Of a stretch of DNA of 64,000 nt, positions 25,080 to 34,260 are shown piece after piece. Positions within the stretch are counted from its first letter, which is position 1. Each line of letters starts with the position of its first letter. The notes beneath the pieces were generated by a model that saw nothing but the letters and a program-made list of their open reading frames with translations, did not search any database and was not told the DNA's origin. Both the position numbers and the translations under genes were made by a program. Source of the DNA: Anderseniella sp963759095 (GTDB taxonomy: Bacteria; Pseudomonadota; Alphaproteobacteria; Rhizobiales; Aestuariivirgaceae); contig CAVWYF010000038.1 in NCBI GenBank assembly GCA_963759095.1, positions 38,314 through 102,313 of the forward strand, given 5' to 3'.

Positions 25080-26386
25080 ATGAGCTCAGCGTTTGATGCA
25101 ATCATCATAGGGACCGGTGTTATCGGAACGGCCACGGCCTTTGAAATGGCCAAGCTGGGTTTCAGGACATTGTCGCTGGACCGCAACTCTCAGGCCGGGC
25201 ACGGTTCCACTGCCGGATCATGCGCGATCGTTCGCATGCATTACTCGACCTTTGACGGAACGGCTTTTGCCTGGGAAGGCTATCACTACTGGCGCGACTG
25301 GGCTGATTATCTTGGGCTGGAAACGGGCGCGGACCTGGCCCGGTTCCGCGAAATCGGCTGCCTGGTGATGAAGACCGAAGCCAACGGACACCTGGTCAGC
25401 CACATGGAAAATTCTGCAGCGCTGGATTGCCCGTTTGAAGAATGGACGCTCGAACAGATTGTCGAAAAACTGCCGGTCTATTCGCTGGAGAGTTATGCGC
25501 CGGCCAAACGGTTGCACGATCCCGATTTCGGCAAACCCAATGGCGGTTACCTGAACGGAGCCGTGTTCTGGCCCCATGCGGGCTATGTCACCGATCCGGC
25601 ACTGTCGTCACAAAATCTGGCAGATGCCGCACGCAAACACGGCGCAGTGTTCCGCATGGGTGCCGAGGTGGTGGAGATCTTGGCTGGTAGTGGCAAGGTG
25701 AAAGGTGTGAAGCTCGCCGGTGGTGAGGAAATCCACGCGCCCATAGTGATCAATGTGGCCGGTCCCGGTTCGTCGATCATCAACCGGATGGCCGGTGTCA
25801 TGGAGACATGACCATCGAGACCAGACCCTTGCGGCAGGAGGTTGTGCATGTGCCGTCACCTGCTGGATTTGATTTTGAGACCAATGGAACCATTGTTTCC
25901 GACAGCGATATTGCCTGCTACTGCAGGCCGGAACATGGCAACAATATCCTGATCGGCAGCGAAGACCCCGAATGCGATGATCACCAGTGGGTGGATGACG
26001 ACAGGGATTATGACCGTAATTTTTCGGATCAGTGGACCACGCAGGCCATGCGCCTGGCGCAAAGGGTGCCGAGCCTTGGCATTCCGGGCGCGAGCCGCGG
26101 CGTGGTTGATCTCTATGATGCCTCTACCGACTGGATCCCGATCTATGACAAGTCTGCGCTGGCCGGGTTTTACATGGCCTGCGGTACCAGCGGTAACCAG
26201 TACAAGAACGCCCCCATCGCAGGAAAAATGATGGCGGCGCTGGTGGCTTATTGTGAAGCAGGAAATGACCATGATCACAAACCATTGCAGTTCACGCTGC
26301 CGTATATCCAGCGCACCATCGATGTCGGCTTCTACTCGCGCAGGCGGTCGATCAATGAACAGTCCAGTTTTTCAGTGCTTGGTTGA
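25080..26386 (+). pseudogene. FAD-dependent DAO-type oxidoreductase, split by frameshift
   Basis: D-amino-acid-oxidase-like flavoprotein broken into two frames. The N-terminal part (25080-25811) has the FAD motif AIIIGTGVIGTATAFEMAKL, CAIVRMHYSTFDG and VINVAGPGSSIINRMAGVMET. The C-terminal part (25808-26386) begins MTIETRPLRQEVVHV, which in relatives continues directly, and ends in the FAD-closing GFYMACGTSGNQYKNAP. Loss of one base in GGAGACATG (25803-25810) accounts for the break. The two frames overlap as ATGA, so ribosomes could restart and make two chains. The family oxidises amino acids or amines. Pseudogene, sequencing error and true split gene are all possible. Confidence 0.8.
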
Positions 26387-26406
26387 TCGTGGGTCACCGG
26401 GTTTTA

Positions 26407-27180
26407 TCAGGAGCCCTTGGGGTTGTATCCGCGCAGGTGAGTGGGGCGCAGCCCGCCGGATTGTGCTGCTGCTGCTAAAGCGCGCCGGATCCCCAGCCAG
26501 TATTCATAAGTTTCGGCGTCCGACACTTCGATGATTTTTTCGCGCAGAGGTCCTTCGATCCGGGCAACCTCATGCGGTGACATTTCGGCATACCAGGCGT
26601 TTCGGTCTCTGGTCTCGACGCTTTCGAAACCGGCTTCACGCATCACGTCGGCTGTCTGCCTAGCAGTGGCCATTGTGTAATCGAGAGGCACCAGGGACAG
26701 GTAGTGCTGGAACGCCTCGTCCTGGTCGGCGTTTTCGCCCGACAGCCAGTCGCTGGCTGCAAACGCACCACCAGGTTTCAGGACACGCCTGATCTGTGCA
26801 TATAGCGCCTGCTTGTCAGGGATGTGGATCAGGGCGTCCTTGCTGAACACCATGTCAAAGCGGTCATCTTCGAAAGGTAGCGGGCCGGGGGTCACCTGCC
26901 GGAACTCGACACGGTCTGCAACACCTGCGTCTTGTGCCAGTGCGCGGGCCCGGTCGAGCAGTTGCGGTTCAATATCAATGCCAAGCACGCGGGCACCCAT
27001 ATCGCGGGCAAGCGCTATGGAAGGCCCGCCGGTGCCACAGCCTATGTCCAGCACCTGAGCATCCTTGAGATCCAGCCCACGAGTGACTTCCGCGACTTCC
27101 TCCGGCCCGCCGGGTGACAGAAAGCCAGGCCCCCAAACCAGATGCAGGCGATCAATAAACTCATCTGCGTATTGCGCCAT
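26407..27180 (-). CDS. Class I SAM-dependent methyltransferase
   Basis: About 257 residues. SAM-binding motif I VLDIGCGTGGPSIALARDMG, then GIDIEPQLLDRA (motif post I), FDMVFSKDALIHIPDKQA and RVLKPGGAFAASDWL. The overall pattern, including DALIHIPDK and the C-terminal REKIIEVSDAETYEYWL, resembles phosphoethanolamine and glycine/sarcosine methyltransferases, but the acceptor is not proven. ATG 27180 (MAQYADEF) is preferred over a TTG at 27189. It converges with the split FAD oxidoreductase. The nearby GcvT-type demethylating enzyme at 31-33 kb would fit a methylated-amine theme. Confidence 0.88.
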   Translation of the reverse strand: MAQYADEFIDRLHLVWGPGFLSPGGPEEVAEVTRGLDLKDAQVLDIGCGTGGPSIALARDMGARVLGIDIEPQLLDRARALAQDAGVADRVEFRQVTPGPLPFEDDRFDMVFSKDALIHIPDKQALYAQIRRVLKPGGAFAASDWLSGENADQDEAFQHYLSLVPLDYTMATARQTADVMREAGFESVETRDRNAWYAEMSPHEVARIEGPLREKIIEVSDAETYEYWLGIRRALAAAAQSGGLRPTHLRGYNPKGS

Positions 27181-27294
27181 GCGGCTCAATCCCTTCCTGA
27201 AACCCTACATCCACCAAAGCTGTAAACTGTCAGCATGGGCGCTGCAAAGTCAAAAAGGTCTGCGGGCCTGGATGCCTTCCTGACGCCAGCGCCG

Positions 27295-27618
27295 TTACTT
27301 GATCGGAGATAGACGGGTCGCAAGCACTCTTTGCACCTGGCTTGCTTCGCGGTTGATCAATTCACCCACCTTTGGTGACAGCACCTGTTTCCAGTGGTCG
27401 CTTTCATAAAAAGCTGTGTACAGTTTTCCCCGTTCCGCCTCATCTTCAAAGCGGCGGATCCAGAAATACACCGACTGATCTTCTTCGCCGCGGAAGCTGG
27501 CTATGGGCATCATTCCCTTGGCAACGGAGAACGGGATGATCTCGCCTTCCATCAGGTCCAGCCATGCATCCATCTTGCCGGGTTTCACCTGGTATTGCCG
27601 CAACTCAAAAACCGCCAT
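27295..27618 (-). CDS. NIPSNAP-family protein
   Basis: Small ferredoxin-like (dimeric alpha-beta barrel) protein of 107 residues. The opening AVFELRQYQVKPGKMDAWLD, central SVYFWIRRFEDEAERGKLYT, and YESDHWKQVLSP are characteristic of NIPSNAP. The family has no established bacterial function. ATG 27618 is used; a longer reading from 27630 is less likely. It lies 71 bases downstream of the alcohol dehydrogenase-like gene on the same strand and may be transcribed with it. Confidence 0.85.
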   Translation of the reverse strand: MAVFELRQYQVKPGKMDAWLDLMEGEIIPFSVAKGMMPIASFRGEEDQSVYFWIRRFEDEAERGKLYTAFYESDHWKQVLSPKVGELINREASQVQRVLATRLSPIK

Positions 27619-27689
27619 TTCACATCTCACTTTCTCAACGGGTAAGGATGGTCGGTGATGCGGGCCTCGCCGAGCGCCAAATCCGGTTC

Positions 27690-28700
27690 TCAGAATCCTT
27701 CGACAACGATTTTGCCTTTGGCCCTGCCGGTTTCCACAAGGCGATGGGCTTCACGCATATTGGCGGCATTTATCGGCGAGAGGACTTCTGACACCGTTGT
27801 CCGAATACGGCCGGCGTCGATTTCACCGGCGACGTGGCTCAACAGCTTGTGCTGTTCGATCATGTCAGGTGTCTGGTGCATGGCGCGGGCGAACATGAAC
27901 TCCCAGTGGAAACTGGCGGACTTGGTTTTCATATCCGCCATGGGCATCGGCTGATCGGTGTTGTCGATGGAGACAATGCCGTGCTGGGGCCGGATCAGTT
28001 CAACTGCGGTTTCCCAGTGGCGCATGTCGTTGAAGATGGCGATGTGATCGACGTGATGCATGCCCAGCGCACGAACCTGTTTGACCATGTCTTCGCGATG
28101 GTTGACGACATGGTCAGCGCCAAGCTCTTTCACCCACGCCGTTGTTTCAGGGCGTGACGCGGTGGCAATCACCACCAGCCCGGCTGCCTTGGCAAGCTGA
28201 ATACCGATAGAGCCCACACCGCCGCCTGCGCCGATGATCAGCAGGCTTTCACCCTTGTTTGCGCCATCGCGGTCGATGCCGAGACGGTCAAAGAATGCTT
28301 CATAGGCGGTGATCGTCGTCAGCGGCAGGGCGGCACTTTGTGCGTGGTTCAGAGACTTCGGCTTGTGGCCGACAATGCGTTCGTCGACGAGGTGGAACTC
28401 GGCATTGGTGCCGGAGCGGGTGATGTCGCCGGCATAGTAGACCTCATCACCGGCCTTGAACAACGTGACATCTGCACCAACGGCTTCGACCACGCCGCTG
28501 GCGTCGTAGCCAATCACACGTGGAGGATCTTCCACGGTGTCCTTCGGCGCTCTCACCTTGGTGTCTACGGGATTGACCGCAACAGCTTTCACAGCCACCA
28601 GTATGTCGTGACCTGCAGGTGCCGGTTTTTCCAGTTCGACATCGAGAAACGAGTTCGGGTTTTCGATTGGCAGGTAGTGAGTAAGACCAACGGCTTTCAT
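27690..28700 (-). CDS. Zinc-type alcohol dehydrogenase-like / quinone oxidoreductase
   Basis: Medium-chain dehydrogenase/reductase of 336 residues, in the zinc-lacking ZADH/quinone oxidoreductase branch. Cofactor-binding LLIIGAGGGVGSIGIQLAKA with ATASRPETTAWVKELGADHVVNH points to NADPH. The N-terminal catalytic domain has VNPVDTKVRAP and VIGYDASGVVEAVGADVT. The structural and catalytic cysteines of true zinc alcohol dehydrogenases are not seen. Probably reduces a reactive enone or quinone. It is divergent from the LysR regulator at 28869 and is the obvious candidate target of it. Confidence 0.92.
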   Translation of the reverse strand: MKAVGLTHYLPIENPNSFLDVELEKPAPAGHDILVAVKAVAVNPVDTKVRAPKDTVEDPPRVIGYDASGVVEAVGADVTLFKAGDEVYYAGDITRSGTNAEFHLVDERIVGHKPKSLNHAQSAALPLTTITAYEAFFDRLGIDRDGANKGESLLIIGAGGGVGSIGIQLAKAAGLVVIATASRPETTAWVKELGADHVVNHREDMVKQVRALGMHHVDHIAIFNDMRHWETAVELIRPQHGIVSIDNTDQPMPMADMKTKSASFHWEFMFARAMHQTPDMIEQHKLLSHVAGEIDAGRIRTTVSEVLSPINAANMREAHRLVETGRAKGKIVVEGF

Positions 28701-28831
28701 TTGTTCACCTCAGGTTACACCGGCTCTTGAGCAGGGTGGGAGAGTTCGGTTCCACGTGCGGACCGCTGGCAACGGGTATCCGCCGCGCTTGTTGAGATAT
28801 CGTATATAACGGTTTTGGCTCGGGATAATCC

Positions 28832-28844
28832 TGTTGTTACAACA
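28832..28844. promoter_or_regulatory. Candidate LysR operator
   Basis: TGTTGTTACAACA is a perfect interrupted palindrome (TGTTG, TTA, CAACA) with the T-N11-A spacing typical of LysR-type regulators. It lies between the divergent dehydrogenase and LysR genes, 24 bases before the LysR start. A direct repeat TCGGGATAAT flanks it on both sides (28819 and 28861 regions). Binding is inferred. Confidence 0.55.
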
Positions 28845-28868
28845 TGGACTATTTGCTAAATCGGGATA

Positions 28869-29762
28869 ATGGAACTCGATATAAAATCTGTGAGACTGTT
28901 TATCCGTGTGGCAGCGCTAGGTGCGATCGGCAGGGCAGGGCGCGATTTCGGCTATTCTCCCACTGCAGCTTCGCAACGCATTCAGGCGCTGGAAGAGACA
29001 CTGGGATCAAAACTGCTCAACAGAACGACACGAACCGTCTCCCTGTCGGCTGATGGCGAGAAGTTCCTGGCTCATGCCAGAAAGATTGTTGATGACATCG
29101 AAGATGCCGTCACGGATTTACAGGGCAACCGCAAGACCATCAGTGGCGAACTGCGCGTAACGGCGTCTGCATCATTCGGCCGCCGCTACATCGCACCGTT
29201 TGTTGGCGAGTTTCTTCGCGACCACCCCGACGCCTCGGTAAATCTGGAGCTTAGCGACGGTGTCTTCGATATCGTTCAGCATGGTTTTGACCTTGCACTC
29301 AGGATTGGCACACTTGCGCCTTCCACCATGATGGCCCGCAAGATTGCGGATAATCCCCGCGTCCTTGTCGCATCGCCCGGCTACCTGAAAACCCATGGTG
29401 TCCCGGCTGCTGCCAGGGAGCTTGCAGATTACAATTGCCTGTTACTGGGCACAAACCGGGTTTGGCAGTTGAGAGACGCAAACGGCAGACAGAGCGCCGT
29501 CAATGTACAGGGCAATTTCACGACCAGTTATGGCGAGGCTGTAACCGAAGCGGCCGTCAGCGGTGTCGGCATCGCCCTCAAATCCAGGTGGGATATTATG
29601 GACCAACTGTCTACCGGCGCGCTGGTGGAAGTTCTCTCAGGCTACGTCGTTGAGCCGGAATGGAGCTTGTGGGCTGTTCGCCCGCCGGGGCGCGTCGTTT
29701 CAGTCCGGATCCAGGTCTTCACCGAATTCATCGAGAAGAAGCTGCAGGCCGCGTTAGCCTGA
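28869..29762 (+). CDS. LysR-family transcriptional regulator
   Basis: 297 residues. N-terminal winged helix-turn-helix: VRLFIRVAALGAIGRAGRDF, SPTAASQRIQALEETLGSKL, LLNRTTRTVSLSADGEKFL (about residues 6-62). A linker helix and an effector-binding domain follow, with the LRIGTLAPSTMMARKI segment typical of the CrgA/DsdC-like group that regulates quinone reductases and dehydrogenases. It probably controls the divergent ADH-like gene and itself. Effector unknown. ATG 28869; an upstream in-frame codon is not needed. Confidence 0.93.
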   Translation: MELDIKSVRLFIRVAALGAIGRAGRDFGYSPTAASQRIQALEETLGSKLLNRTTRTVSLSADGEKFLAHARKIVDDIEDAVTDLQGNRKTISGELRVTASASFGRRYIAPFVGEFLRDHPDASVNLELSDGVFDIVQHGFDLALRIGTLAPSTMMARKIADNPRVLVASPGYLKTHGVPAAARELADYNCLLLGTNRVWQLRDANGRQSAVNVQGNFTTSYGEAVTEAAVSGVGIALKSRWDIMDQLSTGALVEVLSGYVVEPEWSLWAVRPPGRVVSVRIQVFTEFIEKKLQAALA

Positions 29763-29905
29763 ACACATGCGAGAGCCAAATGTGAACCGCTTAAATCGGA
29801 CAGCAGAATGTTGTAATGGAATCGAGAAACCGTCACGATTGGATACAGCTTCAACGGTGCGTTCAAGCCGCCGGTCAGCAGACCGGTCAATCTGAGGTCA
29901 TGTTC

Positions 29906-30370
29906 ATGTCTGTTCCTGTTTCGAGACGATGGCTTTGCCAGACCGCAACTGTCGCCGGTCTGCTGACCGGTTCCGGCCGCCATGCCAACGCTGATATTGG
30001 CGATGCAGCGGTTGTTCAACCTGCAACGCCGGACACGATGGCGTTTATCGAGCGTGCTTTTGAGATGCGCCGGTTGGCGGTCGAAAATGGTGACCAGGCC
30101 TATGGCGCGGTCATCGTTCGCGATAATGTAATTGTCGGCCAGTCATGGAGCAGGGTGGTGCTGGATCAGGACCCTACCGGGCATGCCGAAATATCCGCCA
30201 TCAGGGACGCCGCCCGCCGCCTCAGGTCCCGAAGTCTGAAAGGTGCCATCCTGTATTCGTCCTCACGTGCCTGTCCCATGTGTGAGGCTGCCGCTTACTG
30301 GGCGGACATTGACGGCATGGTATTTGGTCGAAACGCCGGCAATGCCGGAACACCGAGATTGTGCAGGTAA
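29906..30370 (+). CDS. Nucleoside/CMP-type deaminase with Tat-like signal
   Basis: About 154 residues. The cytidine-deaminase-like zinc site is intact: GHAEISAIRDAAR (His and catalytic Glu) and SRACPMCEAAAYWADI (two zinc cysteines; the usual PCxxC reads ACPMC here). The N-terminus is unusual: SRRWLCQTATVAGLLTGSG looks like a twin-arginine or Sec export signal, which the family normally lacks. ATG 29906 has GAGG 8 bases upstream; earlier in-frame ATGs (29900, 29816) are possible. Guanine, cytosine or tRNA-like substrates are typical of relatives; none can be assigned. Followed after 6 bases by an ankyrin gene. Confidence 0.8.
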   Translation: MSVPVSRRWLCQTATVAGLLTGSGRHANADIGDAAVVQPATPDTMAFIERAFEMRRLAVENGDQAYGAVIVRDNVIVGQSWSRVVLDQDPTGHAEISAIRDAARRLRSRSLKGAILYSSSRACPMCEAAAYWADIDGMVFGRNAGNAGTPRLCR

Positions 30371-30376
30371 AACGCC

Positions 30377-31078
30377 ATGGCTTTCTGCAGACTTTTGCTG
30401 GCAGTAACCGTGATGCTGGGATCGGTAACCATCAACGCCAGTGGGCAGGAGCAAGCTGAATTGTCAGAAATCCGGCACTCAATGCTGCAAGGTTTTCTGG
30501 CCGCAGCACGCACCAATAATGCAGACAAACTGAACGCCGGATTGAAAGCGGGAGTACCGGTGGACAGCGCCGATGCATCCGGCAGGACAGCCCTGATGAT
30601 TGCCACCCATGCCAACGCCATCGACGCTGCGCGAGTGCTGATAGAAGCGGGCGCGGATGTGAATGCCACGGACCAGCAGCACGATAGCCCGTATCTGTAT
30701 GCAGGCGCCGAAGGACGCCTTGAGATACTGAAAATGACGATGGCGGCTGGCGCTGATCTCAAAGCCGTCAACCGTTATGGCGGGACTGCACTGATCCCGG
30801 CAGCGCATCATGGTCATGTGGAGGTTGTACGCTATCTGTTGACAACCAAAACCGATATCGACCATGTCAATTTTCTCGGCTGGACTGCCTTGCTGGAGGC
30901 GGTGATACTCGGCGACGGCGGACCGGTTTATCAAGAGATTGTCGCTCTGTTGCTGCAGGCCGGCGCTGACACTTCCATTGGTGACAAGGAGGGTGTGACT
31001 GCACTTGAACATGCGAGATCGCATGGCCAGGCAGAAATCGTGCGATTGCTGGAGAAAGCCGCAGAAAAGCGAGACTAG
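30377..31078 (+). CDS. Secreted ankyrin-repeat protein
   Basis: 233 residues. Signal peptide MAFCRLLLAVTVMLGSVTINASGQ, then about five ankyrin repeats from residue 35 on: GRTALMIATHANAIDAARVL, IEAGADVNATDQQHDSP, RYGGTALIPAAHHGHVEVVR, LGWTALLEAVILGDGGPVY, and EGVTALEHARSHGQAEIVRL. Predicted to be periplasmic. Such proteins occur beside catalases and peptidases as partners or stabilisers. Tightly linked to the exported-looking deaminase, with which it probably forms a periplasmic pair. Partner and function are inferred only. Confidence 0.85.
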   Translation: MAFCRLLLAVTVMLGSVTINASGQEQAELSEIRHSMLQGFLAAARTNNADKLNAGLKAGVPVDSADASGRTALMIATHANAIDAARVLIEAGADVNATDQQHDSPYLYAGAEGRLEILKMTMAAGADLKAVNRYGGTALIPAAHHGHVEVVRYLLTTKTDIDHVNFLGWTALLEAVILGDGGPVYQEIVALLLQAGADTSIGDKEGVTALEHARSHGQAEIVRLLEKAAEKRD

Positions 31079-31091
31079 CCCATTGCTTTTC

Positions 31092-33548
31092 TCAAGCCCG
31101 GATCAACGCACTCTTCGGGTCGTAGAACGGCGCGAATTGCACCTTTGCCTCATAGCGCTTCCAGGCGATCTCGACTTCCCATTTTGCTGAATCAATCCAG
31201 TCCTTTGTAACGCCTTCTTCACAGTGGGCATAGCCCATGCCGAGGGACTTGTTGACCCGGTGGCCCCAGGCGCCCGAGGTGGTTGAGCCGACACGTACGC
31301 CATCGCGAAAAATCGGTTCTTCATGATACATCAGCGGAGATGCCTCACTGTCGTCTTCCAGTGCCAGCGTAATCATGCGCTTGGCGCGAACCGGTGCTTC
31401 CTTCTGCTTCAGCAGTGCATCGCGGCCGATAAAGCCGTTCTTCTTGTCCCATGCGATGGTGAAGCCGAGACCGGCCTCAATGGGCGTGTCCTCATCGGCA
31501 ATGTCATGGCCAAAGTGGCGATAGGCCTTTTCGGTGCGGCAGTTGTTCATGGTGTGCATGCCGGCGTGGGTCAGGCCGAAGTCTGCGCCTGCCTCGACAA
31601 TCGTGTCATAGACATGCAGGGCAAATTCAGCCGGGATGTACAGCTCATATCCCAGTTCACCAACATAGGTGATGCGGCTGGCGCGTACCCGGGCATAACC
31701 GATTTCGACTTCACGCGAGGTGCCGAACGGCTGGATATCCGTTGCGAAACTCTCACCGGTCAGTTTTTCCATCAATGCGCGTGAATTCGGCCCCATCAGC
31801 GACAGCATGGGCAGGCCGGAAGTGATATCGGTTGCGGTACAGAACCGATCGCCGATATGGCGCTTGAGCCATGAGAAGTCGCGGATCTGCGGCCCTGAGC
31901 CGGTGACCACCATGAATTCGTTTTCGTCCAGGCGCGTCACCGTCAGGTCGGCCTCAATGCCGCCGCGGTCATTGCACCACTGGGTGTAGACCAGCTTGTC
32001 GGCGGCAACATCCACATTATTGACGCAGATTTCGTTGAGAACCGCGCAGGCATCGCGTCCCTGCACAAGGAATTTGGCAAAGCTGGTCTGGTCGAACAGG
32101 CCAACAGTATTGGCCACCGCGTCTGCTTCGGCCTGGGCGTACGGAAACCAGTTCTGGCGGTGGAACGAATACTCGTATTTTGCCTCCTCTGCGGTGGGCG
32201 CAAAGAAGTTGGCGCGCTCCCAACCGTTGGTCTCGCCAAAGCAGGCGTTTTTGGCGGCAAGGCGGTCATGGAACGGTGATTTGCGGACACCGCGTGCGGT
32301 GGTTGGCTGGAAATACGGCCAGTGCATTGCATACAACAGGCCAAGACTTTCCGTGGTGCGGTCGTGAAGGTATTTCTTGTTGGACTGGAACGGGTGCACC
32401 CGGCGAATGTCCACATCCACCACATCCAACGGAGGGTGGCCGTCTTTGATCCAGTCGGCCAGAACCCTGCCGACGCCGCCGGACGACTGGATGCCGATGG
32501 AATTGAATCCGGTGGCCATAAACAGGTCATCGACGAACGGTGCCTCGCCAAGATAATAGCGGTCATCCGGCGTAAAGCTTTCCGGTCCGTTGAAGAACAG
32601 GGCGATGCCGGCGGTTTCCAGCAGCGGCATGCGCGCGACGGCCTTTTCCAGCACCGGTTCAAAGTGATCATAGTCTTCCGGGAACGTTTCAAACTCATGG
32701 TCTTCGGGAATGCCGTCCATGCCCCATGGCTTGGCGACCGGCTCGAATGCGCCAAGCAACAGCTTGCCGGCATCTTCCTTGTAATAGGCCCATTCATCGG
32801 GAATGCGGATAACCGGCATCTCCTTGGGCAGATCGGCATGTGGTTCGGTAACCACGTAGAAGTGTTCGGCTGCATGCAGCGGGATCTGAACGCCGACCTG
32901 CTGGCCAAGTTCACGCGACCACATGCCCCCGCAAATCACTGTCTTGTCGGCCATGATGGTGCCGGCGCTGGTTTCCACACCTGTTACCCGGTTGCCGTCC
33001 TTCAAAAGCCGGGTGACCTTGGTGTTTTCGAACACTTTCGCGCCTCGTGAGCGGGCACCGGCGGCATAGGCCTGGGTCACGTCAATCGGGTTCACCTGGC
33101 CATCGCCTGGCAGATAGATACCGCCGGTGACCTCGTGGGTGGCGAGGTGGGGCAGGCGCTCCTTTACCTCACCGGCTGTGACCACCTGTACATCCAGCCC
33201 GAAATTCTTGGCCATGGATGCCCCGCGGCGAAACTCTTCGAACCGGGCTTCGGTAAGGGCGACTGAAATAGAGCCGTTCTGCTTGAAGCCGGTGGCCTGG
33301 CCGGTCTCTGCTTCAAGGCCTCTCATCAGTTCGGAAGTGTATTTGGCAAGTTCGGTCATGTTGCGGCTGGCCCGCAATTGCCCGACGAGGCCTGCTGCAT
33401 GCCATGTGGTGCCGCTGGTCAGTTGCTTGCGCTCGAGCAGCACAACGTTGGTGATGCCGATCTTGGTGAGATGGTAGGCCAGCGATGTGCCAATGACGCC
33501 GCCGCCGACAATGACAACATCCGCCTGGGTTGGAAGTTCCTTGGCCAT
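31092..33548 (-). CDS. GcvT-type FAD-dependent dehydrogenase (dimethylglycine/sarcosine dehydrogenase-like)
   Basis: 818 residues in two parts. The N-terminal DAO-type flavoprotein (residues 1-400) has VVIVGGGVIGTSLAYHLTKI and the FAD-linking-type region LLERKQLTSGTTWHAAGLVG. The C-terminal half is a GcvT-like folate-binding domain, with FDQTSFAKFLVQGRDACAVL, TRLDENEFMVVTGSG and the tail domain EDDSEASPLMYHEEPI. Such enzymes demethylate dimethylglycine, sarcosine or related methylated amines and hand the one-carbon unit to tetrahydrofolate. Exact substrate cannot be told. It converges with the ankyrin gene and is divergent from the rhodanese-metZ unit. Confidence 0.9.
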   Translation of the reverse strand: MAKELPTQADVVIVGGGVIGTSLAYHLTKIGITNVVLLERKQLTSGTTWHAAGLVGQLRASRNMTELAKYTSELMRGLEAETGQATGFKQNGSISVALTEARFEEFRRGASMAKNFGLDVQVVTAGEVKERLPHLATHEVTGGIYLPGDGQVNPIDVTQAYAAGARSRGAKVFENTKVTRLLKDGNRVTGVETSAGTIMADKTVICGGMWSRELGQQVGVQIPLHAAEHFYVVTEPHADLPKEMPVIRIPDEWAYYKEDAGKLLLGAFEPVAKPWGMDGIPEDHEFETFPEDYDHFEPVLEKAVARMPLLETAGIALFFNGPESFTPDDRYYLGEAPFVDDLFMATGFNSIGIQSSGGVGRVLADWIKDGHPPLDVVDVDIRRVHPFQSNKKYLHDRTTESLGLLYAMHWPYFQPTTARGVRKSPFHDRLAAKNACFGETNGWERANFFAPTAEEAKYEYSFHRQNWFPYAQAEADAVANTVGLFDQTSFAKFLVQGRDACAVLNEICVNNVDVAADKLVYTQWCNDRGGIEADLTVTRLDENEFMVVTGSGPQIRDFSWLKRHIGDRFCTATDITSGLPMLSLMGPNSRALMEKLTGESFATDIQPFGTSREVEIGYARVRASRITYVGELGYELYIPAEFALHVYDTIVEAGADFGLTHAGMHTMNNCRTEKAYRHFGHDIADEDTPIEAGLGFTIAWDKKNGFIGRDALLKQKEAPVRAKRMITLALEDDSEASPLMYHEEPIFRDGVRVGSTTSGAWGHRVNKSLGMGYAHCEEGVTKDWIDSAKWEVEIAWKRYEAKVQFAPFYDPKSALIRA

Positions 33549-33854
33549 ATAAAGATTCCCCGATGTGAAAAGTCCCGATTTGGGGGCAAACTAGCAAGGC
33601 TGTGTCCGGCGGCATAGGGCCAGAATGTGAAACTCGGGTTGAGCAGATTTCACCAGTTCGCTAACGGGGAGCAGCCGTGATCAGAAGGTCTTGTCAAACC
33701 GGCATCCGGTGCCGGGAGTGCGCGGCGACATCCGGCGTGACGGACGGGCACAATGTTCGTCATAAGAGACACAATGTTCTTCTTACAATACGGGCAGGCG
33801 CGGTGTATAAGGAGCGTCGCGCAATTCAGTAATCGTCAAGCAAGGTGACCGGGC
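33549..33854. other. Intergenic region between the GcvT-type gene and the rhodanese gene
   Basis: A 306-base divergent control region without a convincing gene. Apart from the two direct repeats at 33749-33780 and a TATAAGGAG stretch near 33806, no regulatory motif, RNA gene or repeat was recognised. Confidence 0.6.
33749..33780. promoter_or_regulatory. Tandem direct repeats, candidate operator
   Basis: CACAATGTTC occurs twice, at 33749-33758 and 33770-33779, spaced 21 bases start to start, i.e. two helical turns. A looser TTACAATAC follows at about 33783. The spacing suits a dimeric regulator on one DNA face. No cognate regulator is adjacent. Confidence 0.5.
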
Positions 33855-34256
33855 ATGTACAAGGGTGACGTCAATCCGCAGGAAGCATTTGAGCAACTTT
33901 CCAGCAATTACAATGCGGTGATGATTGATGTACGCACGCGTGCAGAATGGGCATTTGTCGGAGTGCCGGCGGTCGAACGAATGGCGACCATTTCCTGGCA
34001 GCAGTTCCCCTCAATGCAGATCAACGAAGAATTTGTCGCCGCCGTCGGGGAATTTGGTATCGGTAAGGACGCTGACATATATCTGATCTGCCGCTCCGGC
34101 GGCCGGTCTGCTGCGGCAGCGTCCTTGCTGACCGAAGCCGGCTTTACCAATTGCTACAATGTGGCCGAAGGATTTGAAGGCGACCTGGATGAGGGCCGTC
34201 ATCGCGGCAAAACCAATGGCTGGAAGGCCCGTGGTCTTCCCTGGACACAGAGCTGA
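33855..34256 (+). CDS. Rhodanese-like sulfurtransferase domain protein
   Basis: 133 residues, single rhodanese domain. AVMIDVRTRAEWAFVGVPAV at the start and the active-site loop LICRSGGRSAAAASLL with the persulfide-forming cysteine are present; the C-terminal NVAEGFEGDLDEG and HRGKTNGWKARGLPW match a group of proteins near metZ in alphaproteobacteria. A sulfur-carrier role for the next gene's sulfhydrylation reaction is plausible. The metZ start follows 4 bases after the stop, so the two should be one transcript. Confidence 0.92.
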   Translation: MYKGDVNPQEAFEQLSSNYNAVMIDVRTRAEWAFVGVPAVERMATISWQQFPSMQINEEFVAAVGEFGIGKDADIYLICRSGGRSAAAASLLTEAGFTNCYNVAEGFEGDLDEGRHRGKTNGWKARGLPWTQS

Positions 34257-34260
34257 CATC

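Noticed and set aside
31943..32914. 323-codon open frame on the same strand as, and inside, the GcvT-type gene
   Set aside because: Lies wholly within the strong GcvT-type coding frame, Arg/Ser/Pro-rich, no family resemblance.
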